Assembly: GCA_002256425.1 (NCBI GenBank)
Contig: NKIZ01000001.1
Span: 2,515,001 to 2,579,000, forward strand
Reading direction: 5' to 3'
Origin: Alphaproteobacteria bacterium PA2
GTDB taxonomy: Bacteria > Pseudomonadota > Alphaproteobacteria > Caulobacterales > Caulobacteraceae
DNA: 64,000 bases
Under the pieces are notes generated by a model. It worked only from the letters and a program-made list of their open reading frames with translations, was not told the DNA's origin and ran no database searches. Of the stretch, positions 8,734 through 17,873 are shown piece by piece (the stretch's first letter is position 1; every line of letters begins with the position of its first letter). The translations under genes and the position numbers were made by a program.

Positions 8734-9045
8734 TCAACCCCCGTTCACGAGTTTCAGTATCAGCGCAATGCCCGTCCCGAAGATCCAGTCGACCAGGGAC
8801 AGGAAGATCGCGGCCATGACCACCATGATCGCCACCATCACCGAAGTGATCCAGGTTTCCTTGCGGGTGGTCCAGGTGATCTTGCGAGCTTCAGAGCGGA
8901 CTTCCCGGAAGAACTGGGCGATGCTCACCCGCTTCTTGGGGGCCGCCGGCGTCGTCGCCAGAGGCGAGGCAGGGGCGATCGCCGCAGCCGTCTTGGCGGC
9001 GCGGTTCCTCATCGCTGTCGGCGTTGAGCCGGGTTTCCTGGCCAT
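8734..9045 (-). CDS. secE: Preprotein translocase subunit SecE
   Basis: A 103-aa SecE with a single C-terminal membrane segment (MVAIMVVMAAIFLSLVDWIF) preceded by the conserved amphipathic FFREVRSEARKITWTTRKE region. It stabilises SecY in the translocon. An Ala/Pro-rich N-terminal extension of about 35 residues precedes the conserved part. It lies between tRNA-Trp and nusG. Confidence 0.93.
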   Translation of the reverse strand: MARKPGSTPTAMRNRAAKTAAAIAPASPLATTPAAPKKRVSIAQFFREVRSEARKITWTTRKETWITSVMVAIMVVMAAIFLSLVDWIFGTGIALILKLVNGG

Positions 9046-9112
9046 CGAAGGTCTCGAAACTCTCTACAATGAAGGCGGCGATCCGCCCTCGGGGTCTAAT
9101 ATAGGCGCTTAT

Positions 9113-9188
9113 TGGCAGGAGTGGAGGGACTCGAACCCACGACCCTCGGTTTTGGAGACCGATGCTCTACCAGCTGAGCTACACTCCT
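9113..9188 (-). tRNA. tRNA-Trp (CCA anticodon)
   Basis: A 76-nt cloverleaf on the minus strand. The acceptor stem AGGAGTG/CACTCCT is followed by discriminator G and an encoded CCA. The anticodon stem-loop TCGGT-CTCCAAA-ACCGA gives anticodon CCA, and the T-loop TTCGAAC is present. A tRNA-Trp just upstream of secE is a common bacterial arrangement. Confidence 0.96.
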
Positions 9189-9555
9189 ACGAACCTTACC
9201 CTTGCGGGTCTGGCCTCCAGCCAATGAACAACGCGCCGGAAAGGCTCCCGGCGCGCATCCCTCAACTAGAGCCGGGTCGTTTAGCAGCGACCATGCCTCG
9301 GAGCAAGGGTGACAAACACCAAGATTGGGCTGAACAGCGCTGGAGCACCCTTCAATGCGCTTGGCGAGTGCAAGGTCATATTCGGTTTCAGGCTGCTCTG
9401 ATGCGCCCGGTCACACCGGATCAGCCCTTGGCGGGCAGACTTGCCATCAACTGAAATACACCAGGCTCGACACTTATGCCCTTGCCCACCCTTTTAGATG
9501 GCAATTATCGTGGGAAAACATTCTCAGGTAGCAGTTTGGGTTTGGGAGGCAGAAA
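9189..9555. other. Intergenic region between tRNA-Trp and the CVNH/crystallin gene
   Basis: No convincing gene. It should hold the minus-strand promoter for tRNA-Trp-secE-nusG and the plus-strand promoter for the secreted lectin gene. A perfect 8-bp inverted repeat (CGCGCCGG/CCGGCGCG, arms 9232-9239 and 9248-9255) lies about 45 nt upstream of the tRNA; its role is unclear. A GGGAGG ribosome site at 9543-9548 precedes ATG 9556. Confidence 0.5.
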
Positions 9556-10437
9556 ATGCGATCAAGGGATCAGAGATTTCCACTTTTACTGGTTCTGGGC
9601 GCCATGGCATTAGCGCCCGCATCCGGATTGGCCCAGGCAAGGGGCGCCCCGCCGCCTCCTGGTGACTATTGGCAGTCCTGCCAGAACATAACCACCTTCG
9701 GGTATGGCCGTGACGCCATGATGACCGGCCAGTGCAAGGACAGGTTCGGGCGCTACCAGTCCACCAGCCTAAAGTTCGGCTCCTGCTCCTCGGTGGTCAA
9801 TCTGAATGGCCAGCTGACCTGCGGATCCCTGACGCCCGGCGGCGGGAATGGCGGCGGCGGCCGCGGTTCCACCCTGAGCCTCTACAGGTACGCCAATCAT
9901 GACGGCCACCTGATCGACACGACCCGCGAGTACTCGAACCTTCCTCGCCAGTACAATGACATGGCCATCAGCCTGAAGATTTCCGGGCGGGGCAACTGGG
10001 AAGTCTGCGCCGACGCCAACTTCCGCGGCAACTGCCAGACCTTTGACAGGGACGTTCCGGACCTGCGTCGCTACGGGCTTGGAGAGACCATCAGCTCCGT
10101 TCGCCCGGTGGAGTCCCACGGAGGCTACCCCCCTCCGCCTCCACCGCCGCCAGCCCCGCCCTGGAATGGCGGCGGACAGCACGGTGGAACGAGCCTCAAC
10201 CTGTACAGTGTGGTCGGCTTCTCCGGACAGGCCTTCGAAGCCCGAATGAATTACAGCAACCTGCCCCGGGTCCATAACGATCAGGCCCAGAGCCTGCGGA
10301 TCAACGGACGCGGCGCCTGGGAAGTCTGCGCAGACAGCGACTTCCGTGGTCACTGCGAAACCTTTGACCGCGATGTGGCGGACCTCCGCCGCTTTGGCCT
10401 GAGCCTTTCCATCAGCTCGGTCCGGCAGGTCCGTTAG
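9556..10437 (+). CDS. Secreted CVNH lectin domain fused to two beta/gamma-crystallin domains
   Basis: A 293-aa exported protein. After a signal peptide (core LLLVLGAMALAPASG, cleavage near AQA) residues about 36-92 match the cyanovirin-N homology pattern: four cysteines (WQSCQNI, TGQCKDRFG, FGSCSS, GQLTCGS) and the NLNGQLTC ending. Two beta/gamma-crystallin repeats follow (about 108-190 and 210-293), each with NLPR..ND, WEVCAD.NFRG.C and a SSVR ending. They are joined by a Pro-rich linker. CVNH domains bind glycans and microbial crystallins often bind calcium. An extracellular or envelope glycan-binding role is inferred. It lies alone between tRNA-Trp and tuf, opposite to both. Confidence 0.85.
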   Translation: MRSRDQRFPLLLVLGAMALAPASGLAQARGAPPPPGDYWQSCQNITTFGYGRDAMMTGQCKDRFGRYQSTSLKFGSCSSVVNLNGQLTCGSLTPGGGNGGGGRGSTLSLYRYANHDGHLIDTTREYSNLPRQYNDMAISLKISGRGNWEVCADANFRGNCQTFDRDVPDLRRYGLGETISSVRPVESHGGYPPPPPPPPAPPWNGGGQHGGTSLNLYSVVGFSGQAFEARMNYSNLPRVHNDQAQSLRINGRGAWEVCADSDFRGHCETFDRDVADLRRFGLSLSISSVRQVR

Positions 10438-10489
10438 GCGACAAGGGGACGGGGCCCTGGCCCCTCCCCGACCCGCTTCATTGCGCAAT

Positions 10490-10521
10490 AAAAAAGGCCG
10501 CCCGGGTTTCCCTGGGCGGCC
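10490..10521 (-). terminator. Intrinsic terminator of tuf, possibly bidirectional
   Basis: An 8-bp perfect stem (GGCCGCCC/GGGCGGCC) with a T-run on the minus strand, 26 nt beyond the tuf stop. It also lies downstream of the convergent crystallin gene and may serve both. Confidence 0.9.
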
Positions 10522-10546
10522 TCTTCTATGGGGTGGTGTCTGAAGA

Positions 10547-11737
<1,191 letters not shown>

Positions 11738-11764
11738 GGGGTTCCTGCCGGCGGTCTAGAAGGT

Positions 11765-11838
11765 TGGAGCGGGTAGCGGGAATCGAACCCGCATATTCAG
11801 CTTGGAAGGCTGCTGCACTACCACTGTGCTATACCCGC
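11765..11838 (-). tRNA. tRNA-Gly (TCC anticodon)
   Basis: A 74-nt cloverleaf including an encoded CCA. The acceptor stem is GCGGGTA/TACCCGC with discriminator T. The anticodon stem-loop CAGC-CTTCCAA-GCTG gives anticodon TCC, and the T-arm GCGGGTTCGATTCCCGC is perfect. It lies between tRNA-Tyr and tuf. Confidence 0.95.
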
Positions 11839-11889
11839 AGAGATCGACGCCCTTTCGAGCCTCTTGAATAATGCTTTCGCTCCGGCGCG

Positions 11890-11975
11890 TGGTGGGGGAA
11901 GTAGGACTCGAACCTACGAAGGCTGACGCCAGGGGATTTACAGTCCCCCCCCTTTGCCACTCGGGACATTCCCCC
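11890..11975 (-). tRNA. tRNA-Tyr (GTA anticodon)
   Basis: An 86-nt class II tRNA with a long variable arm and encoded CCA. The acceptor is GGGGGAA/TTCCCCC, the anticodon loop contains CTGTAAA (anticodon GTA), and the T-arm has GTTCGAGTC. It is the first visible gene of the tRNA-Tyr, tRNA-Gly, tuf run. Confidence 0.94.
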
Positions 11976-12040
11976 AGCGCGCACAGAGCCCTATCAAGGC
12001 GCAGATTTTCGTCCGGCCTCAATTTGGAGCGCGTCTTATA

Positions 12041-12850
12041 GTGGCCTCGCACACCGAACGCAACGCAAGCCGCAAGGCCTTTCGAAAACCAGGCGGAAAG
12101 CCCGGTCCTGCGGGCTTTAAACCCCGACGGGACGCGGTGTCTGACGACTGGTTGTGGGGTTTTCACCCCGTGGTCGCCGCCCTGGAGAACCCGAAAAGGC
12201 CTGCGCCCATCCGCCTGATGGCCACCGCCGACCGGGGAAAGGAGCTGGAAAAGCGATTCGGCCGACTGCCGGTTCTCGAGGTGGTCGAGGGTCAGGCCAT
12301 CAGCCAGATCCTGCCCCAGGGCGCCGTCCACCAGGGTCTGGCCCTGCGAATCCTCGAGGCTGATTCGCTGACCGTTGAGAATTTCGAGCCGGTCAGGGGC
12401 GCCGTCCTGCTCATGCTGGACCAGGTCACGGACCCGCAGAATGTCGGCGCCATCCTGCGCTCGGCCGCCGCCTTCGGGGCCAGGGGGGTCATCATCCAGG
12501 ATCGCCACGCCCCGAAACTGTCCGGCGCCCTGGCCAAGGCCGCCGCCGGCGCCGTGGACAAAATTCCGGCGGTGCGGGTCATCAACCTGTCCCGCGCCCT
12601 TGAAACCCTCAGCGAGGCCGGCTGGCGCACGGTGGGTCTGGCAGGAACCGGCGAGCGCAGCCTGGAGCAGGCCCTGGACGGCGCCCCCGTGGTCCTGGTC
12701 CTGGGATCTGAGGGTGAAGGCCTTCGCCGGCTGGTGGCGGAACACTGTGACGAACTGGCGAAAATTCCCATGCCGGGGGGCTTTGAGAGCCTGAACGTCG
12801 CCGCCGCCGCAGCCGTAGCGTTGTATGAGGCCAGCCGCATTCGCCCCTGA
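12041..12850 (+). CDS. rlmB: TrmH/SpoU-family 23S rRNA 2'-O-methyltransferase (RlmB-like)
   Basis: A 269-aa SPOUT methyltransferase, probably the 23S rRNA G2251 2'-O-methylase. The N-terminal substrate-binding domain (WGFHPVVAALENPKRP, ILPQGAVHQGLALR) is followed by the knotted domain: LMLDQVTDPQNVGAILRSA, VLGSEGEGLRRLV and SLNVAAAAAVALYE. The frame is open back into the tRNA-Tyr gene. I chose GTG 12041 because GGAGC lies 10 nt upstream and the start is clear of the tRNA. It is divergent from tRNA-Tyr. Confidence 0.88.
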   Translation: MASHTERNASRKAFRKPGGKPGPAGFKPRRDAVSDDWLWGFHPVVAALENPKRPAPIRLMATADRGKELEKRFGRLPVLEVVEGQAISQILPQGAVHQGLALRILEADSLTVENFEPVRGAVLLMLDQVTDPQNVGAILRSAAAFGARGVIIQDRHAPKLSGALAKAAAGAVDKIPAVRVINLSRALETLSEAGWRTVGLAGTGERSLEQALDGAPVVLVLGSEGEGLRRLVAEHCDELAKIPMPGGFESLNVAAAAAVALYEASRIRP

Positions 12851-12973
12851 GGTGAAACCCATACTATGACACCGAATTTCCCTCTTTAACGGCTGGAGAA
12901 TTGTGTGTTGGAATGGGTGAAAGCCCGCCTTGCGCCCGAAAACCGGAGCATGGCGATGCTGAAGGAACAGAAT

Positions 12974-14431
12974 ATGGCGACTGGTCTCCAAAAGGGCGTC
13001 CGCCTGAGCGTCTCGCTCATCGCACTCAGCTTCCTGGCCAATTGCAGCCCGCCGCCGCCGGTGGACCTGCCTGCCGCCCCGCCTGTCCGGGATGGCGCCG
13101 ACAATGGCCAGTCGCCTGACGCCAGTGGTGACCGCAGCGGCCTGCTGGGCGGGCCGGTGGCAGGCCCTGACGCCGTGACCTCCTCCAAGGCTGACAAGCT
13201 GATCCGGACCATGCGCCCCGACGGCGTCGAAGTGATCACCAACCGCCCCATCGCCAATCCTGGTGAGACCGCCTATGGCCGCCGTGGCGTCCGCCATCAC
13301 GCCGCCGCCCCTACCCCGCGCATGGCCCCTGAACATGTGGCGCACGCCGCAGCCCCCCGGGTTGCAGCCCGTCCGGCGCCGGTCGCCAGGCCTGTGGTTC
13401 GCCCCGCCGCGCCAACCATGGTCAGGCCCGCCGCCCCCAAGGTCCTTGTCCCCGCGCCGGTGATCAAGCCGGCCCAGGCGCCGCAGGTGATCGCGCCGCC
13501 GGTGATCGCCGCGAAGCCATTTGTGGTTCCTCCCGCCGTAAAACTGGCGGCCCCCAAGGTTGACGCCCCCAAGGTGGATCCCGCCAAGGTCGCCGTCGCT
13601 GCGGCCGCAGCGGCCCAGGGCGTGCGGATGATCCCGGCCCTGGCCTCCACCGATCCCCGCCTGGCAGGTCTGCAATCGGATCTGCTGCCGACCCTGACCG
13701 ACGGCGCGAAATTCGTGGTCGACCCCGGCATCGCCAAGGGCCAGGCCGGCCCGGTGTCCCTGACCCTGCCCGCCACCCTGTTCAGCGACATCCGCGACAA
13801 GGCCGCCCGCCACGGCCTGGACCGTTTCGCCCAGCAGACCAGCGTCACCGCAACCCTGACCGGAACCGGCTATGAGGTCATTCCCGCCAGCCCCCTGACC
13901 AACGAACTGTCCAAGGACAAGGCCACGGTCTTTACCTGGCAGGTCGCCCCCCAGCCGGTGGCCCGCACCCCCCTGCATGTGGATCTGGCCGCCAGCCTGA
14001 CCGGCGGCTCGACCACCCTGGCCCTGCCCCTGGCCGGTCTGGAGCCCAAGGGCGCCGCCGTCGCTGGCGAGGCCGCTGACCTGTCTGGCAAGAAGCAGTT
14101 CCTCCTGCCGGGCCTGTCGGCCGGAGCGTCAAAGTCGGTGGTGGCCGCCGGCCTGCTGATGGTCGGGATCGCCTTCCTGGCCTTCGCCGCCCGCCGCAGC
14201 AATGACAGCCAGAGGGAAGAGGAACGCCGCCGTCGCCAGCGCGACGCCATGATGTTCAACGCCCCGGCCCCTGCACCTGAGCCCACCCCGGCCCCAGCGC
14301 CGGCGCCCATCATCACCCCGCCCGCACCGTCCGTCGCACCTTCGGGCGATGGCCGCAGCATTGTCCAGGTGATCGCCGAGGCCGTGTCCGACCTGCGCGA
14401 CGCCGACGGCAAGGACACGCCAAAGAAGTAG
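12974..14431 (+). CDS. Unrecognised Ala/Pro-rich lipoprotein-like membrane protein
   Basis: A 485-aa protein I do not recognise. The N-terminus has a lipobox-like segment (LIALSFLANCS), then a long Ala/Pro/Val-rich stretch with repeated AAPKV units. A globular region follows (about ALASTDPRLAGLQ to LALPLAGLEP). Near residue 400 a second membrane segment (VVAAGLLMVGIAFLAFA) is followed by an Arg-rich stretch (REEERRRRQRD) and a PAPAPEPTPAP tail. It would be anchored at both ends, which is odd for a lipoprotein. ATG 12974 has GAAGGA upstream and gives a normal-length signal; an upstream GTG at 12905 is possible. Confidence 0.7.
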   Translation: MATGLQKGVRLSVSLIALSFLANCSPPPPVDLPAAPPVRDGADNGQSPDASGDRSGLLGGPVAGPDAVTSSKADKLIRTMRPDGVEVITNRPIANPGETAYGRRGVRHHAAAPTPRMAPEHVAHAAAPRVAARPAPVARPVVRPAAPTMVRPAAPKVLVPAPVIKPAQAPQVIAPPVIAAKPFVVPPAVKLAAPKVDAPKVDPAKVAVAAAAAAQGVRMIPALASTDPRLAGLQSDLLPTLTDGAKFVVDPGIAKGQAGPVSLTLPATLFSDIRDKAARHGLDRFAQQTSVTATLTGTGYEVIPASPLTNELSKDKATVFTWQVAPQPVARTPLHVDLAASLTGGSTTLALPLAGLEPKGAAVAGEAADLSGKKQFLLPGLSAGASKSVVAAGLLMVGIAFLAFAARRSNDSQREEERRRRQRDAMMFNAPAPAPEPTPAPAPAPIITPPAPSVAPSGDGRSIVQVIAEAVSDLRDADGKDTPKK

Positions 14432-14456
14432 GCCAGAGCCCACCTCCAGAAACGTC

Positions 14457-14484
14457 AAAGCCCGGCGTCACCGCCGGGCTTTTT
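14457..14484 (+). terminator. Intrinsic terminator of the lipoprotein-like gene
   Basis: A 9-bp perfect stem AGCCCGGCG/CGCCGGGCT with a 4-nt loop followed by TTTT, 25 nt after the stop at 14431. Confidence 0.9.
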
Positions 14485-14542
14485 CGTGGGCCGATCCTGT
14501 ACGAGGGTCAGTCTCTTTTCGAGACCGACCCCCAAGGTCTGA

Positions 14543-15778
14543 TCAGAGCAGGTCGCCGCCGGCCGCCGAGGCGGTGGTGCCGAACTTCTCATAGGCCTTG
14601 ATCACATTGCGGCCCACCGTCCAGCGGTGCACCTCATCGGGGCCGTCCACCAGCCGCTGGGAGCGGATGTGGGTGTACCAGGCGGCGAGCGGCGTATCAC
14701 GGCTGTAGCCCAGAGCCCCGTGCAGCTGGATGGCGGTGTCGACCACCTTGTGCACCATGTGGGCCAGGAAGACCTTGGCGATGGAGTTTTCCTGCCGCAG
14801 GTCCATGCCCTTCTCGGCCTTGTAGGCGATGTGCAGCAACATCAGCCGGGCCATGTAGAGCTCGCTGGCGCAGTCGGCCAGCATCCACTGGACCCCCTGG
14901 CGCTCCGACAGCTTCTTGCCGAAGGTTTCGCGCTGGGTGACGTGGGCGGCGGCCATGTCCAGGGCCCGCTGGGCCATGGCCACATTGTGCATGCCGTGCC
15001 GCAGACGCCCGTAGGCCAGACGATGCTGACCCATGTTGAAGCCCTGTCCCTCCCCGCCCAGCAGGTTCTCGGCCGGCACCTTCAGGTCGACAATGTCGAT
15101 CTCGGAATGCCCGCCGCCCATGATGTGGCTGAGCGGCCCCTCCACCGCCATGGTCTGGATGTCGCGCTTGATCCGGTAGCCCGGATTGGGCAGCTCGACG
15201 ATGAAGGTGGAATAGCGCTGGTGCCGGGGGGCGTCGGGATCGGTCATGGCCATGACCACCGCCAGATCGGCCGCGCTGGCCGCTGACGAGAACCACTTCT
15301 CGCCGTTCAGTATGTAGTTCTCATTGCCGTCTTTCACCGCCCGGGTCTGCATGCCCGTGGCGTCGGCGCCGGCCGCCTTTTCCGTCATGGAATAGCAGAC
15401 CCGCATGTCGCCGTTCAGCAGGGGCTTGAGATACTTCTCCTTCTGCTCGGGCGTGCCGTGGGCCAGCAGGGTCAGCATGGTGGCGTCGTCCGGCCCCTGG
15501 CTGTTCATGGACAGGGCGCCCAGATGGCTCTCGCCCAGCTCCATCTGCACCAGGGCGTTGGCCAGGGGGCCCAGCCCCATGCCGCCATATTCCTTGGGGA
15601 TGAAGGGCAGCCACAGACCCTGGGACCGGGCCTTGGCCCGCAGCTCGGCCAGGACGGTCTTGAAGGACTCCTTGTCCACCAGGCGCTTCTCGGCGGGAAT
15701 GCACTCCTCGTGCACCCATTTGCGCACCTTGGCGCGGATGGCCTTGGCCTCGTCCGGGATCTCGAAATCAATCGACAT
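14543..15778 (-). CDS. Acyl-CoA dehydrogenase family protein
   Basis: A 411-aa FAD-dependent acyl-CoA dehydrogenase that introduces a double bond into an acyl-CoA in the cytoplasm. Family motifs: KEYGGMGLGPLANALVQME, CYSMTEKAAGADATGMQT, LNGEKWFSSAA and a C-terminal QLHGALGYSRDTPLA. It is convergent with the lipoprotein gene and divergent from the esterase gene, so it is probably a single-gene unit. Substrate chain length cannot be read. Confidence 0.9.
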   Translation of the reverse strand: MSIDFEIPDEAKAIRAKVRKWVHEECIPAEKRLVDKESFKTVLAELRAKARSQGLWLPFIPKEYGGMGLGPLANALVQMELGESHLGALSMNSQGPDDATMLTLLAHGTPEQKEKYLKPLLNGDMRVCYSMTEKAAGADATGMQTRAVKDGNENYILNGEKWFSSAASAADLAVVMAMTDPDAPRHQRYSTFIVELPNPGYRIKRDIQTMAVEGPLSHIMGGGHSEIDIVDLKVPAENLLGGEGQGFNMGQHRLAYGRLRHGMHNVAMAQRALDMAAAHVTQRETFGKKLSERQGVQWMLADCASELYMARLMLLHIAYKAEKGMDLRQENSIAKVFLAHMVHKVVDTAIQLHGALGYSRDTPLAAWYTHIRSQRLVDGPDEVHRWTVGRNVIKAYEKFGTTASAAGGDLL

Positions 15779-15874
15779 GGTGTTTCCTCAACTGTGGTTT
15801 TTCTGGTTGCCCACAAGGTGCGGGCTTCCCGGGCTTTGGGCAAGGTCAGGAATTGTACGGAGGCGCCACCAAAC

Positions 15875-16003
15875 CCCGGTCATACCGGCGAAGGCCGGTA
15901 TCCAGATCATAGGACTCGGAAATTCAGGAAAGGCAGCTCCTCGGATCGGCGATCAGTTCACAGCCCTACGAACTGGACCCCGGCCTCCGCCGGGGTGACC
16001 GGT
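15875..16003. repeat. REP-like inverted-arm element, copy A (inverted orientation)
   Basis: A roughly 128-bp element with hairpin-forming arms at each end (15876-15905 with CATACCGGCGAAGGCCGGTA; right arm 15971-16002 with CCCCGGCCTCCGCCGGGG). Arms and core are homologous, in the opposite orientation, to the copies at 18949 and 45625. It lies in the intergenic region between acyl-CoA dehydrogenase and the esterase-like gene, which otherwise shows nothing. Confidence 0.85.
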
Positions 16004-16061
16004 GGGGGATATTGCATTCCCCGCGCCCCGGTCCAATCATCGGGCAAACGGAGTCACCCCC

Positions 16062-17786
16062 ATGCGCGCCCTGAAAATCCTGGCCCTCGCCGCCCTCACT
16101 GCAGCAGCCCCGGCCATGGCCCTCGCTGCGGGCCTGAGTTTCTCGGTCAGCTTCCCGGCCTCGGTCCAGCCCGCGCCGCAGGACGGCCGGCTGATCCTGC
16201 TGATCTCGCGCAAGGCCGAGGGCGAGCCCCGCCATCAGGTCACGCCGGAATCGGCCCTGCCCAACCCCTATATCTTCGGCCGCAATGTCAGCGGCCTGAA
16301 GCCCGGTCAGAGCGCCATCATCGACGCCGGCGCCTTCGGCTGGCCGGCCCGCAGCCTCTCGAAACTCAAGGCCGGGGACTACACGATCCAGGTGGTCCTC
16401 AACCGCTATGAGACCTATCGCCTTGAGGGCGGCCAGGTCGTCCAGCTGCCGCCAGACCGGGGCGAGGGTCAGCAGTGGGCCATAAAGCCCGGAAATCTCT
16501 ACTCAAAGCCCGTGCGGATTCACCTGGACCCGGCCAGGCCCGCCACCATCAAGCTGGCCCTGACACAGACCAATCCCGCCATCGCCCCCAAGCCCGACAC
16601 CCCTTACGTCAAACACTTCCGCATCAAGTCCGAGCGCCTGTCCAAGTTCTGGGGCCGGCCGGTCTATCTGGGCGCCCATGTCCTGCTGCCCGAGGGATAT
16701 GAGGCCCATCCGAACGCCCGCTATCCCCTGATGGTCTTCCACGGCCATTTCCCCGACGACATTTCCGGCTTCCGCACCACCCCGCCGGACCCGGACCTCA
16801 AGCCCGACTATTCCGAGCGCTTTCACCTGGCCGGCTATAACCGCATCCAGCAGCAGGAGGCTTACGCCTTCTACCAGCGCTGGATCTCCAAGGACTTCCC
16901 CCGCTTCCTGGTGGTCGAGATCGACCACGCCAACCCCTATTACGACGACAGCTATGCGGTGAATTCGGCCAATCTCGGCCCCTATGGCGACGTCATCAAT
17001 TACGAGCTGATCCCCGAGATCGAAAAGCGCTTCCGGGGTCTGGGCCAGGGCTGGGCCCGGTTCACCTATGGCGGCTCCACCGGCGGCTGGGAGGCCCTGG
17101 CCACCCAGGTCTTCTATCCCGACATGTACAACGGCGCCTTCGCCGCCTGTCCCGACCCCATCGACTTCCGGGCCTATACGGTGGTCAATCTCTACAAGGA
17201 CCAGAACGCCTATACCCTGGCCGGCCAGTCGACCTCCATCGAACGCCCCGCCATCCGCAATTACATGGGCGAGATCTTCGCCACCCAGAGGGACTCAAAC
17301 CATCAGGAGCTGGCCATTGCCGACAAGGGCCGCTCGGGCGGGCAGTACGACATCTGGCAGGCGGTCTATGGCCCCCGGGGCGCCGACGGCTATCCCCAGC
17401 CGATCTGGGACAAGCTGACCGGCCAGATCGACCCCAAGGTCGCCGCCTACTGGCGCGACAATTACGACCTGACCCACATCATCGCCCGCGACTGGAAGAC
17501 CCTGGCCCCCAAGCTGAACGGCAAGATCCACATCTATGTGGGCCGCGGCGACAACTACTTCCTGACCAACGCCGTCTTCTACGCCCAGGACACCCTGCAA
17601 TCCCTGAAAGACCCCGCCTTCGACGGCGAGTTCGCCTATGGCGACCGGGACGAACACTGCTGGAACGGCCAGTCCCCTAACCACCTGTCCCGCCTGCACT
17701 ATAACTTCCAGTACCTGCCGAAGATCCTGGACCGGATCGCCAAGACGGCGCCGGCCGGGGCGGATGTGACGAGCTGGCGGTATTAG
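16062..17786 (+). CDS. Secreted putative esterase (alpha/beta hydrolase, enterochelin-esterase-like)
   Basis: A 574-aa exported protein. A signal peptide (KILALAALTAAAPAMALA) is followed by a beta-rich N-terminal half and a hydrolase domain. The likely nucleophile elbow is FTYGGSTGGWEALA, with YPLMVFHGHFPDD upstream and GDRDEHCWNG near the C-terminus probably carrying the catalytic His. The layout recalls esterase-D-type enzymes that attack esters of polymers or siderophores; the substrate is unknown. GGAG lies 8 nt before ATG 16062, which also places the signal peptide correctly. Confidence 0.78.
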   Translation: MRALKILALAALTAAAPAMALAAGLSFSVSFPASVQPAPQDGRLILLISRKAEGEPRHQVTPESALPNPYIFGRNVSGLKPGQSAIIDAGAFGWPARSLSKLKAGDYTIQVVLNRYETYRLEGGQVVQLPPDRGEGQQWAIKPGNLYSKPVRIHLDPARPATIKLALTQTNPAIAPKPDTPYVKHFRIKSERLSKFWGRPVYLGAHVLLPEGYEAHPNARYPLMVFHGHFPDDISGFRTTPPDPDLKPDYSERFHLAGYNRIQQQEAYAFYQRWISKDFPRFLVVEIDHANPYYDDSYAVNSANLGPYGDVINYELIPEIEKRFRGLGQGWARFTYGGSTGGWEALATQVFYPDMYNGAFAACPDPIDFRAYTVVNLYKDQNAYTLAGQSTSIERPAIRNYMGEIFATQRDSNHQELAIADKGRSGGQYDIWQAVYGPRGADGYPQPIWDKLTGQIDPKVAAYWRDNYDLTHIIARDWKTLAPKLNGKIHIYVGRGDNYFLTNAVFYAQDTLQSLKDPAFDGEFAYGDRDEHCWNGQSPNHLSRLHYNFQYLPKILDRIAKTAPAGADVTSWRY

Positions 17787-17873
17787 GGGGGCGGCCAGCT
17801 CCCAATGCTGGCCCGATCCTTGCCGTGTAACGGCTGATGAGTCCCGTTTCGGGACGTTGGGCGGGGCTTTGGC

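Noticed and set aside
11756..13978. A 740-aa reading frame on the minus strand
   Set aside because: It runs through two tRNA genes and opposite to RlmB and the lipoprotein gene; its Gly/His/Gln-rich composition is typical of an antisense frame in G+C-rich DNA.
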